In this document: in pieces, positions 17,757 through 26,772 of the stretch
Layout of the letters: each line of letters starts with the position of its first letter
How positions within the stretch are numbered: the stretch's first letter is position 1
Source: Chitinimonas_A lacunae
Lineage (GTDB): Bacteria; Pseudomonadota; Gammaproteobacteria; Burkholderiales; Chitinimonadaceae
Assembly: GCF_042650885.1 (NCBI RefSeq)
Contig: NZ_JBHSBU010000001.1
Location: 1,302,001 to 1,366,000 of the forward strand
Direction: 5' to 3'
Length of the DNA: 64,000 nucleotides
Program-made: the position numbers and the translations under genes
Notes under the pieces: generated by a model
Told to the model about the DNA's origin: nothing
The model's input: the letters and a program-made list of their open reading frames with translations, nothing else
Databases searched by the model: none

Positions 17757-19183
17757 GCCGTACCACCGCTCCGCTGCCGGGTCGGCTTTCCCGGCTACGT
17801 CGCAGTCTGTCGGCCCGCTTTGCCCTGCATGGCGAGGTCGATTTCGCCTGGGCGGCACTGGAAACCCTGCTGCTGACGCTCGCTACGGCCGGCCTGTGTA
17901 CCTGGCTCAACCCGGACGACCCGCTGGGCCGCCAGAGCGGCTGGCCCTGGCCCTGGTTCGCCCCCTGGCTGCTGGCGCTGCGCTACGGGGTCAGCGCCGG
18001 CCTGTTTTCCACCGCCCTGCTGCTGGCCTGGTGGTGGGTAGGCCAGCGCTATGCTCTCGCTGCCTTTGGCGAATTTCCCAAGCTCTACTATCTGGGCGGG
18101 CTGATCGCCACCATGCTGGCCGGAGAATTCTCGGGCAACTGGCAAATCCGCCTGCGCCGGGTCAGCGAGACCAACGACTATCTGTACGAGCGGCTGCGGC
18201 GGGTTTCCAATAACTACTATCTGGTCAAGCTGTCGCACGACCGGCTGGAGCACGAGTTCCTGCTCAAGCCAACTACCATGCGCGATGCACTCGATGCGCT
18301 GAAATCGCAGCTCGCCCGGCGGCAGCACAGCGCCAGTGAAACCACCGAGCAACTCAACCCGACCGAGGCCGACGCCTTCCTGCGTCTGCTCAACCAGTTC
18401 TGCGGCATCGAGCAGGCCGGCTATTACCGTTTTCCGCTCGATTCACCCGACCCGCTGGCTTATCTGGGGGCCAATCCCGGTGAGGAAGCCCTGCAGCGGC
18501 TTGCCGTCGATGATGCCATGGTGCGGCACTGCCTCGAGCGCAAGCTGCTGACCCATCTCGAAACCGAAGCGATCGGCCGTCAGCATGAAACCGCCTATCA
18601 GGTGGTGGCACCAGTCCTGACCTCGGATGATCGTCTGCTCGGGCTGATCGCCGTGCGGCATATCGGTTTCTTCGCGCTGCATCAGGAAACCTTGCTGATG
18701 ATGACGGCGCTGACCAGCTATCTGGCCGACAGCCTGGCCCAGCCGCTGGCCACCCGCCAGTTGCTGGCACAGCGGCCCGACTGCCCGGCCGACTTCGCCG
18801 AGGAACTGGGCAAGCTGGCGCTGCTGGCCCGCCAGGCGCAGATCGAGAGCTGGCTGGTGCTGCAAGTGTTCTCGCACCCGGCCGGCAACGACACCATCGA
18901 GGCGATCCGCCGGATGCGGCGCGGGCTCGATGGGGTCTGGCTGTTTCCGGGAAGCGGACAGAGCGCTGTGCTGTCGCTGCTGCCGATGACCAATGCCGCG
19001 GGCGTGGATGGCTATCTACAGCGGATCGCCAAATGGCTCGACGATCTCCATGGCGGCGATTTCGCCTTGCAGCACCGGCGGGTCCATGTCCAGCCGGTGG
19101 GCGGCCGCGATCTGCGCGAACTGATCAGCAAGGCGCTGAGCGCGCTGCCGGCTGAGCTGCGCGCTACCGGCGTACCGTCATGA
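17753..19183 (+). CDS. pelD: Pel c-di-GMP receptor PelD
   Basis: This 476-aa inner-membrane protein has about four N-terminal helices (residues 30-125), a short coiled coil, a GAF domain (about 175-335) and a degenerate GGDEF domain (about 350-476). There is no GGDEF signature, but an RxxD inhibitory-site motif remains (R390-G-L-D393, in RRMRRGLDGVWLF). In P. aeruginosa, c-di-GMP binding at the equivalent RxxD switches Pel synthesis on. The gene is coupled to both neighbours by ATGA overlaps. Retention of RxxD suggests that c-di-GMP control is intact here; that is inference. Confidence 0.93.
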   Translation: MSRTTAPLPGRLSRLRRSLSARFALHGEVDFAWAALETLLLTLATAGLCTWLNPDDPLGRQSGWPWPWFAPWLLALRYGVSAGLFSTALLLAWWWVGQRYALAAFGEFPKLYYLGGLIATMLAGEFSGNWQIRLRRVSETNDYLYERLRRVSNNYYLVKLSHDRLEHEFLLKPTTMRDALDALKSQLARRQHSASETTEQLNPTEADAFLRLLNQFCGIEQAGYYRFPLDSPDPLAYLGANPGEEALQRLAVDDAMVRHCLERKLLTHLETEAIGRQHETAYQVVAPVLTSDDRLLGLIAVRHIGFFALHQETLLMMTALTSYLADSLAQPLATRQLLAQRPDCPADFAEELGKLALLARQAQIESWLVLQVFSHPAGNDTIEAIRRMRRGLDGVWLFPGSGQSAVLSLLPMTNAAGVDGYLQRIAKWLDDLHGGDFALQHRRVHVQPVGGRDLRELISKALSALPAELRATGVPS

Positions 19184-20205
19184 GCGCGGCCAAGCTGCTC
19201 TATTACGCCAGCGCCGTCGATCTCGGCACCTTTGCGGCGCTGGCGGCAGGTCCGGACGAGCCGTGGCGGGTCGCCACGCTGCTGCTGGTGCATGGTCTGT
19301 GCTGCTGGGTATTCGCCTGGGCCTGCCGCTTCAGCCTGCCGCCGCACTATCAGATTCCGGCCAGGCTGCCGCTGTTGCTGTTTTTCTCGCTGTGCTTCTT
19401 CATCCCCTGCATCAGCGTGCTTGGCCTGCTGCTGTCGGCGCTGCTGGCGCGGCGGGTGCGGCAGCGCATCCACTACGCCCCGTTTGGCGAAGTCGAGCCG
19501 CCCAACTACCGCTCGGGCCAGGGGCAGTCGCCGCGCGCCTATGCCGCGGGCGGAATCAAGGCGCTGCTATTTAACGCCGGCGCCGGCCTTGAAGTGCGGA
19601 TGCGGGCGCTGCTGACCACCCAGGCCATGCCGCGCCGCATGGCCAATCCGCTGCTGCAGCGCGCCCTGGCCGGCGATACCGACGATATCCGCCTGGTCGC
19701 CTACGGCATCCTGTCGAGTCAGGAGCGCGAGATTGGCGAGCGCATCCACCAGCTCCAGCACCAATATGTCGAAGAAGGCGATGAAGAGGCCGAGTTCGAG
19801 CGTGACCGCAAGCTCGCACAATTGCATTGGGAACTGGTGCATAACCAGCTCGTCCAGGGCGATATGTGGCGCTATACGCTCGACGAAGCCGAACGGCTGG
19901 TCTTTGCCAGCCTCGACCGCCGCTCCAACGATGCCGCCCTGTGGATGCTGCTGGGCAAGATCCGCCACGAGCGTGGCCGTTATGAAGCCGCCGCCGAAGC
20001 CTTTGCGGCGGCGCGGCTGTTTGGCTATTCCTACGACAGCATCCTGCCCTATCTGGCCGAACATGCCTGGCGCCAGCGCGACTATGCCGCCGTGCGCCAG
20101 TTGATGAACCAGATGGCCTCGGCCGGCCCCTCGCCGCTGATCGCCGCCCTGCACCGTTATTGGACTGGCCCGGCCAGCACCAGCCCCACTACGCTCACAC
20201 CATGA
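19180..20205 (+). CDS. pelE: Pel biosynthesis inner-membrane TPR protein PelE
   Basis: This 341-aa protein has two N-terminal membrane helices (about 25-45 and 60-88, including LPLLLFFSLCFFIPCISVLGLLLSALL) and a cytoplasmic helical part with TPR-like units in the last 120 residues (LDRRSNDAALWMLLGKIRHE). PelE is part of the PelD-E-F-G synthase complex and recruits PelF. It is coupled by ATGA to pelD and pelF. The family diverges strongly, so the call rests on topology and position. Confidence 0.88.
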   Translation: MSAAKLLYYASAVDLGTFAALAAGPDEPWRVATLLLVHGLCCWVFAWACRFSLPPHYQIPARLPLLLFFSLCFFIPCISVLGLLLSALLARRVRQRIHYAPFGEVEPPNYRSGQGQSPRAYAAGGIKALLFNAGAGLEVRMRALLTTQAMPRRMANPLLQRALAGDTDDIRLVAYGILSSQEREIGERIHQLQHQYVEEGDEEAEFERDRKLAQLHWELVHNQLVQGDMWRYTLDEAERLVFASLDRRSNDAALWMLLGKIRHERGRYEAAAEAFAAARLFGYSYDSILPYLAEHAWRQRDYAAVRQLMNQMASAGPSPLIAALHRYWTGPASTSPTTLTP

Positions 20206-21752
20206 CCGACCCCAATCCTGCCCAGCGACGTGCCCGCTCTGCCGATATCGCCCTGCTGCTCGAAGGCACCTACCCCTATATCAGCGGCGGGGTATCGAGC
20301 TGGGTGCACCAGATGGTGACCGCGTTCTCCGACTACCGCTTCGCCCTGGTGTTCATTGGCAGCAAGGCCGACGAATACGGCGAGCCGCGCTATCAGATGC
20401 CACCCAATGTGGTCCATCTGGAAACCCATTTCCTGCACACCCCGCACAGCGAAGCCGAGGCCCGGCCACGCGCCGGCGATGCGCAGACCATCGCCACCGT
20501 GGCCGAGCTGCACGACTGGTTCCGCCAGGGCCGCGGCAGCGGCGGCGATGCGGTCTTTCGCCAATTGGCCGAGATGCTGCTGGCGCGCGAGGACGTCGGC
20601 CGCGACGAATTTCTCTACGCCCGCACCGCCTGGGACTATATCTGCCGCCAATACCGCGAGCGCTGTACCGATCCGTCCTTCGTCGACTATTTCTGGACCG
20701 TGCGCTCGATGCACGAGCCGCTGTGGACGCTGGCCAAGGTCACCCAGACCCTGATCCCGGTACGGCTCTACCATACGATCTCGACCGGTTACGCCGGCTA
20801 TCTGGGCGCACTGCTCAAACAGCATCGCGGCCGGCCGCTGCTGACCTCGGAGCACGGCATCTATACCAAGGAGCGCAAGATCGATCTGTTCCAGAGCGCC
20901 TGGGTGCGCGACAACCGCGATGTATTCCAGAAACACGCCTCGGAACTGAGCTATTTCCGCACGCTGTGGATACGCTTCTTCCAGGGGCTGGGCCTGGCCT
21001 GCTACCAGGCGTCCGACCGTATCGTCGCCCTGTACGAGAACAACCGGCTGCGCCAGATCGAAGACGGCGCCCCGGCCGAGCGCACCCTCAATATCCCCAA
21101 CGGCATCAAGCTCAACCGCTTCGCCCCGATCCGCAGCGTGCGCAGCGACGCACCCGACAGCCCGCCTGTGCTCTGCCTGCTGGGCCGGGTGGTGCCGATC
21201 AAGGACATCAAGACCTTTATCCGGGCCATGCGCACCGTGGTGAACCAGCTGCCCGAGGCCGAAGGCTGGATCGTCGGCCCCGACAACGAAGACCCCGACT
21301 ACGCCAAGGAATGCCGCGCCCTGGCCCAGGGCCTGGGACTGGCCGACCGGGTCAAGTTCCTCGGCTTTCAAAAGCCCGAGGACATCTTTCCCAAGGTCAA
21401 GCTATTGGTGCTCAGCTCGATCAGTGAAGCACTGCCCCTGTCGCTGCTCGAGGGCTACGCCGCGGGCATCCCGGGCGTCACCACCGATGTCGGCTCGTGC
21501 CGCCAGCTGATCTTCGGTCTCGATGCCGAAGACCAGGCCATCGGGCCTTCGGGCGATGTGGTGCCGATCGCCAATCCTGAGGCGCTCGGCAAGTCCTGTC
21601 TGCGTCTGCTCAAGGATTTCGCGCTCTGGCAGGGCTGCCAGCAGGCCGCCATCTGCCGGGTGGAACGCTATTACACCGATGATCTGATGTTCGGACGCTA
21701 CCGCGATCTGTACGGGGAATTGCTGGCGCAAAGCCCGGCCCTGCCGCACTAG
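20202..21752 (+). CDS. pelF: Pel glycosyltransferase PelF
   Basis: This 516-aa GT4-family (GT-B fold) enzyme polymerises Pel from a UDP-sugar in the cytoplasm. It begins ADIALLLEGTYPYISGGVSSWVH, typical of PelF. The C-terminal donor domain has LLGRVVPIKDIKTFI and the EX7E motif in SEALPLSLLEGYAAGIPGV. The ATG at 20202 overlaps the pelE stop; the upstream frame to 20160 lies inside pelE. It is the last gene of the tightly coupled pelX-F block. Confidence 0.94.
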   Translation: MTDPNPAQRRARSADIALLLEGTYPYISGGVSSWVHQMVTAFSDYRFALVFIGSKADEYGEPRYQMPPNVVHLETHFLHTPHSEAEARPRAGDAQTIATVAELHDWFRQGRGSGGDAVFRQLAEMLLAREDVGRDEFLYARTAWDYICRQYRERCTDPSFVDYFWTVRSMHEPLWTLAKVTQTLIPVRLYHTISTGYAGYLGALLKQHRGRPLLTSEHGIYTKERKIDLFQSAWVRDNRDVFQKHASELSYFRTLWIRFFQGLGLACYQASDRIVALYENNRLRQIEDGAPAERTLNIPNGIKLNRFAPIRSVRSDAPDSPPVLCLLGRVVPIKDIKTFIRAMRTVVNQLPEAEGWIVGPDNEDPDYAKECRALAQGLGLADRVKFLGFQKPEDIFPKVKLLVLSSISEALPLSLLEGYAAGIPGVTTDVGSCRQLIFGLDAEDQAIGPSGDVVPIANPEALGKSCLRLLKDFALWQGCQQAAICRVERYYTDDLMFGRYRDLYGELLAQSPALPH

Positions 21753-22044
21753 ACGCTGTCCTTTTCCATCCGGACAGCAACGGACACCGGGGCGGGCCGA
21801 AAGCCTCGGATAGCGCAGCGTGTCCGAACCAGTCAGCATGCGCAGCGCTGCCCTGTCCCGTGCCGCGGACACCCAGGCGACCTTGCCGCACGAAACAGGA
21901 AAGAAAGCGGGTAGCAGACGGTGGGGTGCCGCAGTCTTTGCACGCCATCTCAAGCCAGAAAAATAGAAAATTTTAAAAAATTATTATTTACCCCTTCATG
22001 TCTTGCAGACATTTGGCACAAAAATGACCGAATAAGGAAACCCC
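21753..22044 (+). other. pelF-pelG gap with hairpin and AT-rich leader
   Basis: All genes from pelX to pelF overlap or nearly touch, but 292 bases separate pelF from pelG. A 7-bp perfect hairpin (GCTGTCC...GGACAGC, 21755-21778) starts two bases after the pelF stop; it has no T-run. The last 85 bases (21958-22044) are strongly AT-rich and end in AAGGAAACCCC before the pelG ATG. This suggests a separate promoter or an mRNA processing site. No protein gene is supported here. Confidence 0.45.
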
Positions 22045-23415
22045 ATGGCCGGCATAGGCTTTGAACTGCGCAAGCTGCTGAACCGCAAGGGCTATCTGGG
22101 TTTGTTCCAGGGCTATCTCTACGCCGGGCTGATCAGCTCGGGGCCGTGGATATTGTCGATTCTGGGTGTGTTGCTGATCGGTTTTTTCAGTCTGGCAGTG
22201 GTGGTGCCGCATTACCTGATCATCCAGTTCCAGGTATCGGTGACCTATCTGATGGCGCTGAGCCTGATACTGACCGGTTTTCTCCAGCTCGCCTTCACCC
22301 GTTTTATCGCCGACCGCCTGTTCGAGCATAAAGATTACCTGGTGCTGGCCAATTTCCACGGCGCCATCCTGATCACCACCTGCGCCAGCGGCCTGTTGGG
22401 CGGGCTGGCGGCTTTGCTGCTATTCCAGGGTGAGAGCGTGATCTACCGGCTGCTGCTGACCGGAACGTTTGTGGTGATGTCGGATATCTGGATCGCAGCG
22501 ATCTTTCTCTCGGGCATGAAGCGCTACAAGGCGATTCTGGCGATGTTCCTGCTGGGCTACGGCATCACCGTGCTGGCGGCACTGGCGCTGCGGCCGTGGG
22601 GTCTCGAGGGCCTGCTGGGCGGTTTCTTCTTAGGCCAGGGAATATTGCTGTACGGCATGATGGTGCTGGTGCTGCGCGACTTCCCCGGTGCCGACTTCGT
22701 GCGCTTCGACTTTCTGCAGGCGCGCAAACAATATCCCAGCCTGATCTGGATCGGCTTTCTCTACAACCTGGGAATCTGGAGCGACAAGCTGATCTTCTGG
22801 TATTACCCGCATACCTCGACGGCAGTCATCGGGCCGCTGCGGGCGTCGGAAATCTACGACTTTCCGATTTTCCTGGCTTATCTGTCGATCATTCCCGGGA
22901 TGGCGGTGTTTCTGGTGCGAATGGAAACCGATTTCGTCGAGTATTACGAGAAGTTCTACAACGCTGTCCGCGAAGGCGAAACGCTGCGTTATATCGAAGA
23001 GACGCGCAACCAGATGGTTGCCACGATCCGCCAGGGGGTAGCCGAGATCGTCAAGATCCAGGGCATCGCCATCTTGCTGGTGTTTGCGCTCGGTCCCGCG
23101 CTGCTCGACAGCCTGGGGATTTCGCAGCTCCATCTGCCGCTGCTGTATGTCGATGTAGTGTCGGCGGGTCTACAGGTGGTGTTTCTGGGACTGCTCAATG
23201 TGTTTTTCTATCTCGATCGCCGCCGTATCGTGCTGGGGCTGACCCTGCTGTTTCTGGTGGCCAATATCAGCCTGACCGCACTCAGTCTGCGGCTGGGCGC
23301 GCCATTCTTCGGCTACGGCTTTGCGCTGGCCATGCTGCTGACGGTGACGGTGGCCATGCTGGTGCTCGACCGCAAGATCGATTCGCTCGAATACGAGACC
23401 TTCATGCTGCAATAG
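22045..23415 (+). CDS. pelG: Pel polysaccharide flippase-like membrane protein PelG
   Basis: This 456-aa integral membrane protein has about 12 helices and the typical PelG opening MAGIGFELRKLLNRKGYLGL. It belongs to the MOP flippase superfamily and is thought to carry the Pel chain across the inner membrane as part of the PelDEFG complex. Conserved blocks such as WIGFLYNLGIWSDKLIFWY are clear. SD is AAGGAA. It is separated from pelF by 292 bp, unlike the rest of the operon. Confidence 0.94.
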   Translation: MAGIGFELRKLLNRKGYLGLFQGYLYAGLISSGPWILSILGVLLIGFFSLAVVVPHYLIIQFQVSVTYLMALSLILTGFLQLAFTRFIADRLFEHKDYLVLANFHGAILITTCASGLLGGLAALLLFQGESVIYRLLLTGTFVVMSDIWIAAIFLSGMKRYKAILAMFLLGYGITVLAALALRPWGLEGLLGGFFLGQGILLYGMMVLVLRDFPGADFVRFDFLQARKQYPSLIWIGFLYNLGIWSDKLIFWYYPHTSTAVIGPLRASEIYDFPIFLAYLSIIPGMAVFLVRMETDFVEYYEKFYNAVREGETLRYIEETRNQMVATIRQGVAEIVKIQGIAILLVFALGPALLDSLGISQLHLPLLYVDVVSAGLQVVFLGLLNVFFYLDRRRIVLGLTLLFLVANISLTALSLRLGAPFFGYGFALAMLLTVTVAMLVLDRKIDSLEYETFMLQ

Positions 23416-23470
23416 CGTCGGGTGCGCCGCTTGCTGCGGCGGCTGCGACCGTTCTGCCGAGGAGGACATC

Positions 23471-24565
23471 ATGTCGCGTATCGCCGTTCTCGCCTTGTTC
23501 ACTGTTCTTGCGCTGAGTCCGCCAGCGAGCGCCGAAGAACCATTGCCGCTTGACCGCATCAAGCTGCCGCCCGGTTTCCGGATCGAGCTGCTGGCCCGGA
23601 TTCCCAACGCCCGCGCCATGACCTGGGGCGAACAAGGCACCCTGTTTGTCGGCAGCATGGCCGAAGGCAAGGTCTACGCCCTCAAGCCCGGGGCGCGCGA
23701 GCCGGTGGTGCTGCTGCGCAATCTGAACCGGCCCATCGGTGTGGCTTTCCGCCAGGGCAGCCTGTATGTGTCGGCAGTTGACCGTATCGTGCGTCTGCCC
23801 GGCATCGAAAGCCGGCTCGACAATCCACCCGCCGCGGAAACGGTTTACGACGGCCTGCCCGACAATAATCACCATGGCGGCCGCTTTATCGGGTTCGGTC
23901 CTGACGGGCTGTTGTATATCGGCGTCGGCGCCCCGTGCAATCTATGCAAACGGCCGCCTGAGCGCTTTGCCAATATCCTGCGCATGCGGGTCGAAACGGC
24001 CGCCAGGCCCGAACCCTACGCGATCGGCGTGCGCAACACGGTGGGTTTTGACTGGCAACCGGGCAGCAGCAAGCTCTGGTTCACCGACAATGGCCGCGAT
24101 CTGATGGGCGACGATATTCCGCCCGATGAACTCAACCGGGCCGATCAGGCAGGTCAGCATTTTGGCTACCCCTACTGCCACGGCGGCGATATTGCCGACC
24201 CGGAATTCGGCGAGGAGCGCCCGTGCCGCCAGTTCGTCCCACCCCAGCAAAAACTCGACCCCCATGTGGCGGCACTGGGCATGCGCTTTTATCGGGGCAG
24301 CCAGTTTCCGGCCGAATACCGGGGACAGATCTTTATCGCCGAACACGGCTCGTGGAACCGCTCGAAGAAATCGGGCTACCGGCTCACACTGGTGACGGTG
24401 CAAGGCGAACGCGCCACTGGCTACCGTACCTTTGCCGAAGGCTGGATGCAGGACGAAAAGGCCTGGGGCCGCCCGGTCGATATCCTGAACGCCCCGGACG
24501 GCAGTCTGCTGGTATCGGATGACTTCGCCGGTGCAGTGTATCGGATCAGCTACCAAACCCCGTGA
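23471..24565 (+). CDS. Periplasmic PQQ-type sugar (sorbosone) dehydrogenase-like beta-propeller protein
   Basis: This 364-aa protein has a Sec signal (SRIAVLALFTVLALSPPASA) and a six-bladed propeller of the glucose/sorbosone dehydrogenase family. Motifs are LPPGFRIELLARIPNARAMTWG near the N-terminus, DNNHHGGRFIGFGPDGLLYIGVG (putative catalytic His region), LWFTDNGRDLMGDDIPPDELN and IFIAEHGSWNRS. Relatives oxidise aldoses with PQQ, but many members have unknown substrates, so the substrate is open. It starts 55 bp after pelG on the same strand with GAGGAGG as SD, so it may be read from the pel transcript. Confidence 0.82.
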   Translation: MSRIAVLALFTVLALSPPASAEEPLPLDRIKLPPGFRIELLARIPNARAMTWGEQGTLFVGSMAEGKVYALKPGAREPVVLLRNLNRPIGVAFRQGSLYVSAVDRIVRLPGIESRLDNPPAAETVYDGLPDNNHHGGRFIGFGPDGLLYIGVGAPCNLCKRPPERFANILRMRVETAARPEPYAIGVRNTVGFDWQPGSSKLWFTDNGRDLMGDDIPPDELNRADQAGQHFGYPYCHGGDIADPEFGEERPCRQFVPPQQKLDPHVAALGMRFYRGSQFPAEYRGQIFIAEHGSWNRSKKSGYRLTLVTVQGERATGYRTFAEGWMQDEKAWGRPVDILNAPDGSLLVSDDFAGAVYRISYQTP

Positions 24566-24651
24566 CCCGGCAACGCTGGCGGCGCGGCCCGTATTAAGAT
24601 GCCGGCTCGTCCGGCGCGACCGGTCCGTTACAACCGTTCCACGAGGTATCC

Positions 24652-25560
24652 ATGGCTTTTCCGCAGCAGGTGAAGATCGTCGAAGTCGGGCCGCGCGACG
24701 GCTTGCAGAATGAGAAAATCCCGGTCGAGACGGCCGATAAGCTGGCCTTTATCGACCTGCTCGGCGAAACGGGTCTGGCGGTGATCGAAGCCACGGCCTT
24801 TGTCTCCCCCAAATGGGTGCCGCAGATGGCCGATCATGAGGCGGTCATGCGCGGCCTGCGGCGGCGGCCCGGCGTTCGCTATCCGGTGCTGGTGCCCAAT
24901 ATGCAGGGCTACCAGGCCGCCCGCGCTGCCGGCGGCGACGAGATCGCCGTGTTCGGGGCGGCCTCTGAAGCGTTTTCGCGCAAAAACATCAATTGCTCGA
25001 TCGAAGAGAGCCTCGCCCGCTTTGCCCCGGTGATCGAGGCCGCCCATGCCGACGGGGTGGCGGTGCGTGGTTATGTGTCCTGCGTGCTGGGCTGCCCCTA
25101 CCAGGGCGAGGTGGTGGTCGAGGAAGTGGTCAAGGTGGCCAAGGCCCTCTATCAGATGGGCTGCTACGAGATTTCGCTGGGCGACACCATCGGAGTGGGC
25201 ACCCCACTCAAGGCGCGCCGGATGATCGAGGCAGTCGCGGCCGAAGTGCCCATCGCCAAGCTGGCGGCGCATTTCCACGATACCTGGGGTCAGGCGCTGG
25301 CCAATCTGTATGCGGTGCTGGAGCAGGGCGTCGCCACCATCGACAGCTCGGCGTCAGGGCTCGGAGGCTGTCCGTATGCCCGTGGCGCCAGCGGAAATGT
25401 GGCGACGGAAGATGTGGTCTATCTGTTGAACGGTCTTGGAATCGAGACTGGGGTGGATCTGGAGAAACTGGCCGCAGCCGGACGCTTCATCAATGAAAAG
25501 CTGGGCCGCAGCCCAGCTTCGAAAGCCGCTGCCGCGCTCGCTGCGCGGCAGGATGGTTGA
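24652..25560 (+). CDS. mvaB: Hydroxymethylglutaryl-CoA lyase
   Basis: This 302-aa TIM-barrel lyase cleaves HMG-CoA to acetoacetate and acetyl-CoA in leucine breakdown. It starts with VKIVEVGPRDGLQNEK (metal and substrate Asp/Arg/Gln), and has the CVLGCPYQGEV block and the catalytic cysteine loop GLGGCPYARGASGNVATED near residue 245. Length is that of bacterial enzymes. No other leucine catabolism gene is adjacent, which is slightly unusual, because it often sits with liu genes. Confidence 0.93.
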   Translation: MAFPQQVKIVEVGPRDGLQNEKIPVETADKLAFIDLLGETGLAVIEATAFVSPKWVPQMADHEAVMRGLRRRPGVRYPVLVPNMQGYQAARAAGGDEIAVFGAASEAFSRKNINCSIEESLARFAPVIEAAHADGVAVRGYVSCVLGCPYQGEVVVEEVVKVAKALYQMGCYEISLGDTIGVGTPLKARRMIEAVAAEVPIAKLAAHFHDTWGQALANLYAVLEQGVATIDSSASGLGGCPYARGASGNVATEDVVYLLNGLGIETGVDLEKLAAAGRFINEKLGRSPASKAAAALAARQDG

Positions 25561-25569
25561 GCACACGCC

Positions 25570-25755
25570 TCAACGGTGGTACTGGCCCCGAGGCGGCAGA
25601 CGCAGCCGTTCGGCTGCCATGGCTTCATCCACGGTCAGCAGCCTGGGCTGTACCACCGGCACCGCCCGCTCCGGACAGTTCACCTGGGCTGCCTGTGCCG
25701 GGGCGCTGCGGGGGGCTTCGAGGCTACCGCTTGCCATATCGAAAATCGTCAACAT
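25570..25755 (-). CDS. Small hypothetical protein (61 aa)
   Basis: This 61-aa reading frame has a strong ribosome site (GGAGGG, 7 bases before the ATG) and lies convergent to the HMG-CoA lyase gene, 9 bp from its stop. The protein (MLTIFDMASGSLEAPRSAPA at the start) has a short hydrophobic N-terminus, a Pro/Ala/Val middle and a basic C-terminus ending RLRLPPRGQYHR. I recognise no domain. It is called because of the ribosome site and the unexplained gap. The frame could still be chance in high-GC DNA. Confidence 0.45.
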   Translation of the reverse strand: MLTIFDMASGSLEAPRSAPAQAAQVNCPERAVPVVQPRLLTVDEAMAAERLRLPPRGQYHR

Positions 25756-25911
25756 GATTCAACCCTCCGCGCAATGGACGTCGACGGACGTCCTGTTGCG
25801 AATATCGGGAGAACTGAGCCGTTTTGCAATAGCTTCGAGCCCTAGCCAGGGTTCACCCTAGTCCCCACCCAACCATTACGCTGGCTTGCACAGGCGGCGA
25901 TGGCAAAATTA

Positions 25912-26445
25912 TCAATCGCCAGCCGCACTCGCCGCGAAGCGGGCCAGATCACGGTACGATGATCCGGCCTGCCCCGGTTGCGATTGCACCAAGGCAAAAT
26001 CCCGCACGGTCCACTCGAAAGCCGCTGTCACCGTCGCCGGCACCGCGCGCACGGAGCGCCGCAGCAAAGTGAGATGCGGTGTAAAGCGTTTACGGTCAAA
26101 GCCCAATCCGGCCTGCTCCAATGCTGTGCGCACCGCCTGCGCCAGTTCGGCCAGCGCCGGACTGTCCTGAGCCAGCCCCAGCCACACCACGCCATTGTCC
26201 CAACGGGCCAAACGGGCCAAACACAGGGTAAATGGCGCGAACTTCAGCGCAGCCAGTGCCGCTTGCAAGGCCGGCAAACGCTCAGCTGCCGTGTCGCCCA
26301 GAAAAGCCAGCGTCAGATGCAGCGCCTCGGGCGCGACCGGACGGCCACCGCAGTCCTGCTGCAAGCCAACAGCCAGCCGGCTCAAAGCCGGTTTGAGTTC
26401 GGATGGCGGATAGACAGCCAGAAACAGTCGCAGCGGCTCAGACAT
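25912..26445 (-). CDS. thpR: RNA 2',3'-cyclic phosphodiesterase (2'-5' RNA ligase family)
   Basis: This 177-aa member of the 2H phosphoesterase family has the two HxTx motifs LHLTLAFLGD and FTPHLTLLRR, and the start EPLRLFLAVYPPSELKPAL. It hydrolyses 2',3'-cyclic phosphate ends of RNA; some members ligate tRNA halves in vitro. The ATG at 26445 is chosen because homology begins there; the frame is open up to 26700, but that 85-residue extension has no family character. Confidence 0.88.
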   Translation of the reverse strand: MSEPLRLFLAVYPPSELKPALSRLAVGLQQDCGGRPVAPEALHLTLAFLGDTAAERLPALQAALAALKFAPFTLCLARLARWDNGVVWLGLAQDSPALAELAQAVRTALEQAGLGFDRKRFTPHLTLLRRSVRAVPATVTAAFEWTVRDFALVQSQPGQAGSSYRDLARFAASAAGD

Positions 26446-26738
26446 AACGGCCCTCGTGATAAGAGCGGGTGGCAGCGGACGCCACCCCGGCTCAGTCAAC
26501 CCATGCTCATGGAAAACCCGCCGCCCGCACTGCCTCCAGCAGCGGTTTCCCGTTTGACCAGCATCTGGCGTTCCTCCCCCGTCCAAAGCTGCCGGACCAC
26601 GCTGGAAACAGCCGTTTTCGCCCGTCCAAAGCCGTTCTCGATGGGGTGATTGGACGGTTTGCCAGCCAAATCCCCGACAGCTAGGCGGCTCTGACGGCAA
26701 TTTCGCAAAAAAACTAGGGAATCTGCGCCGAAAACGTC

Positions 26739-26766
26739 TTGCATTTGGGTCTTCCCTGGCTATATT
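26739..26766 (+). promoter_or_regulatory. Sigma70-type promoter for candidate ncRNA
   Basis: TTGCAT at 26739-26744 and TATATT at 26761-26766 are separated by 16 bases, with AT-rich flanks. A start near 26773 is expected. No protein gene follows on the plus strand for over 1.3 kb. Confidence 0.5.
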
Positions 26767-26772
26767 GACCTT

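Noticed and set aside
21402..21953. Minus-strand ORF spanning the end of pelF and the pelF-pelG gap
   Set aside because: Mostly antisense to pelF and no ribosome site; the part in the gap has no family character.
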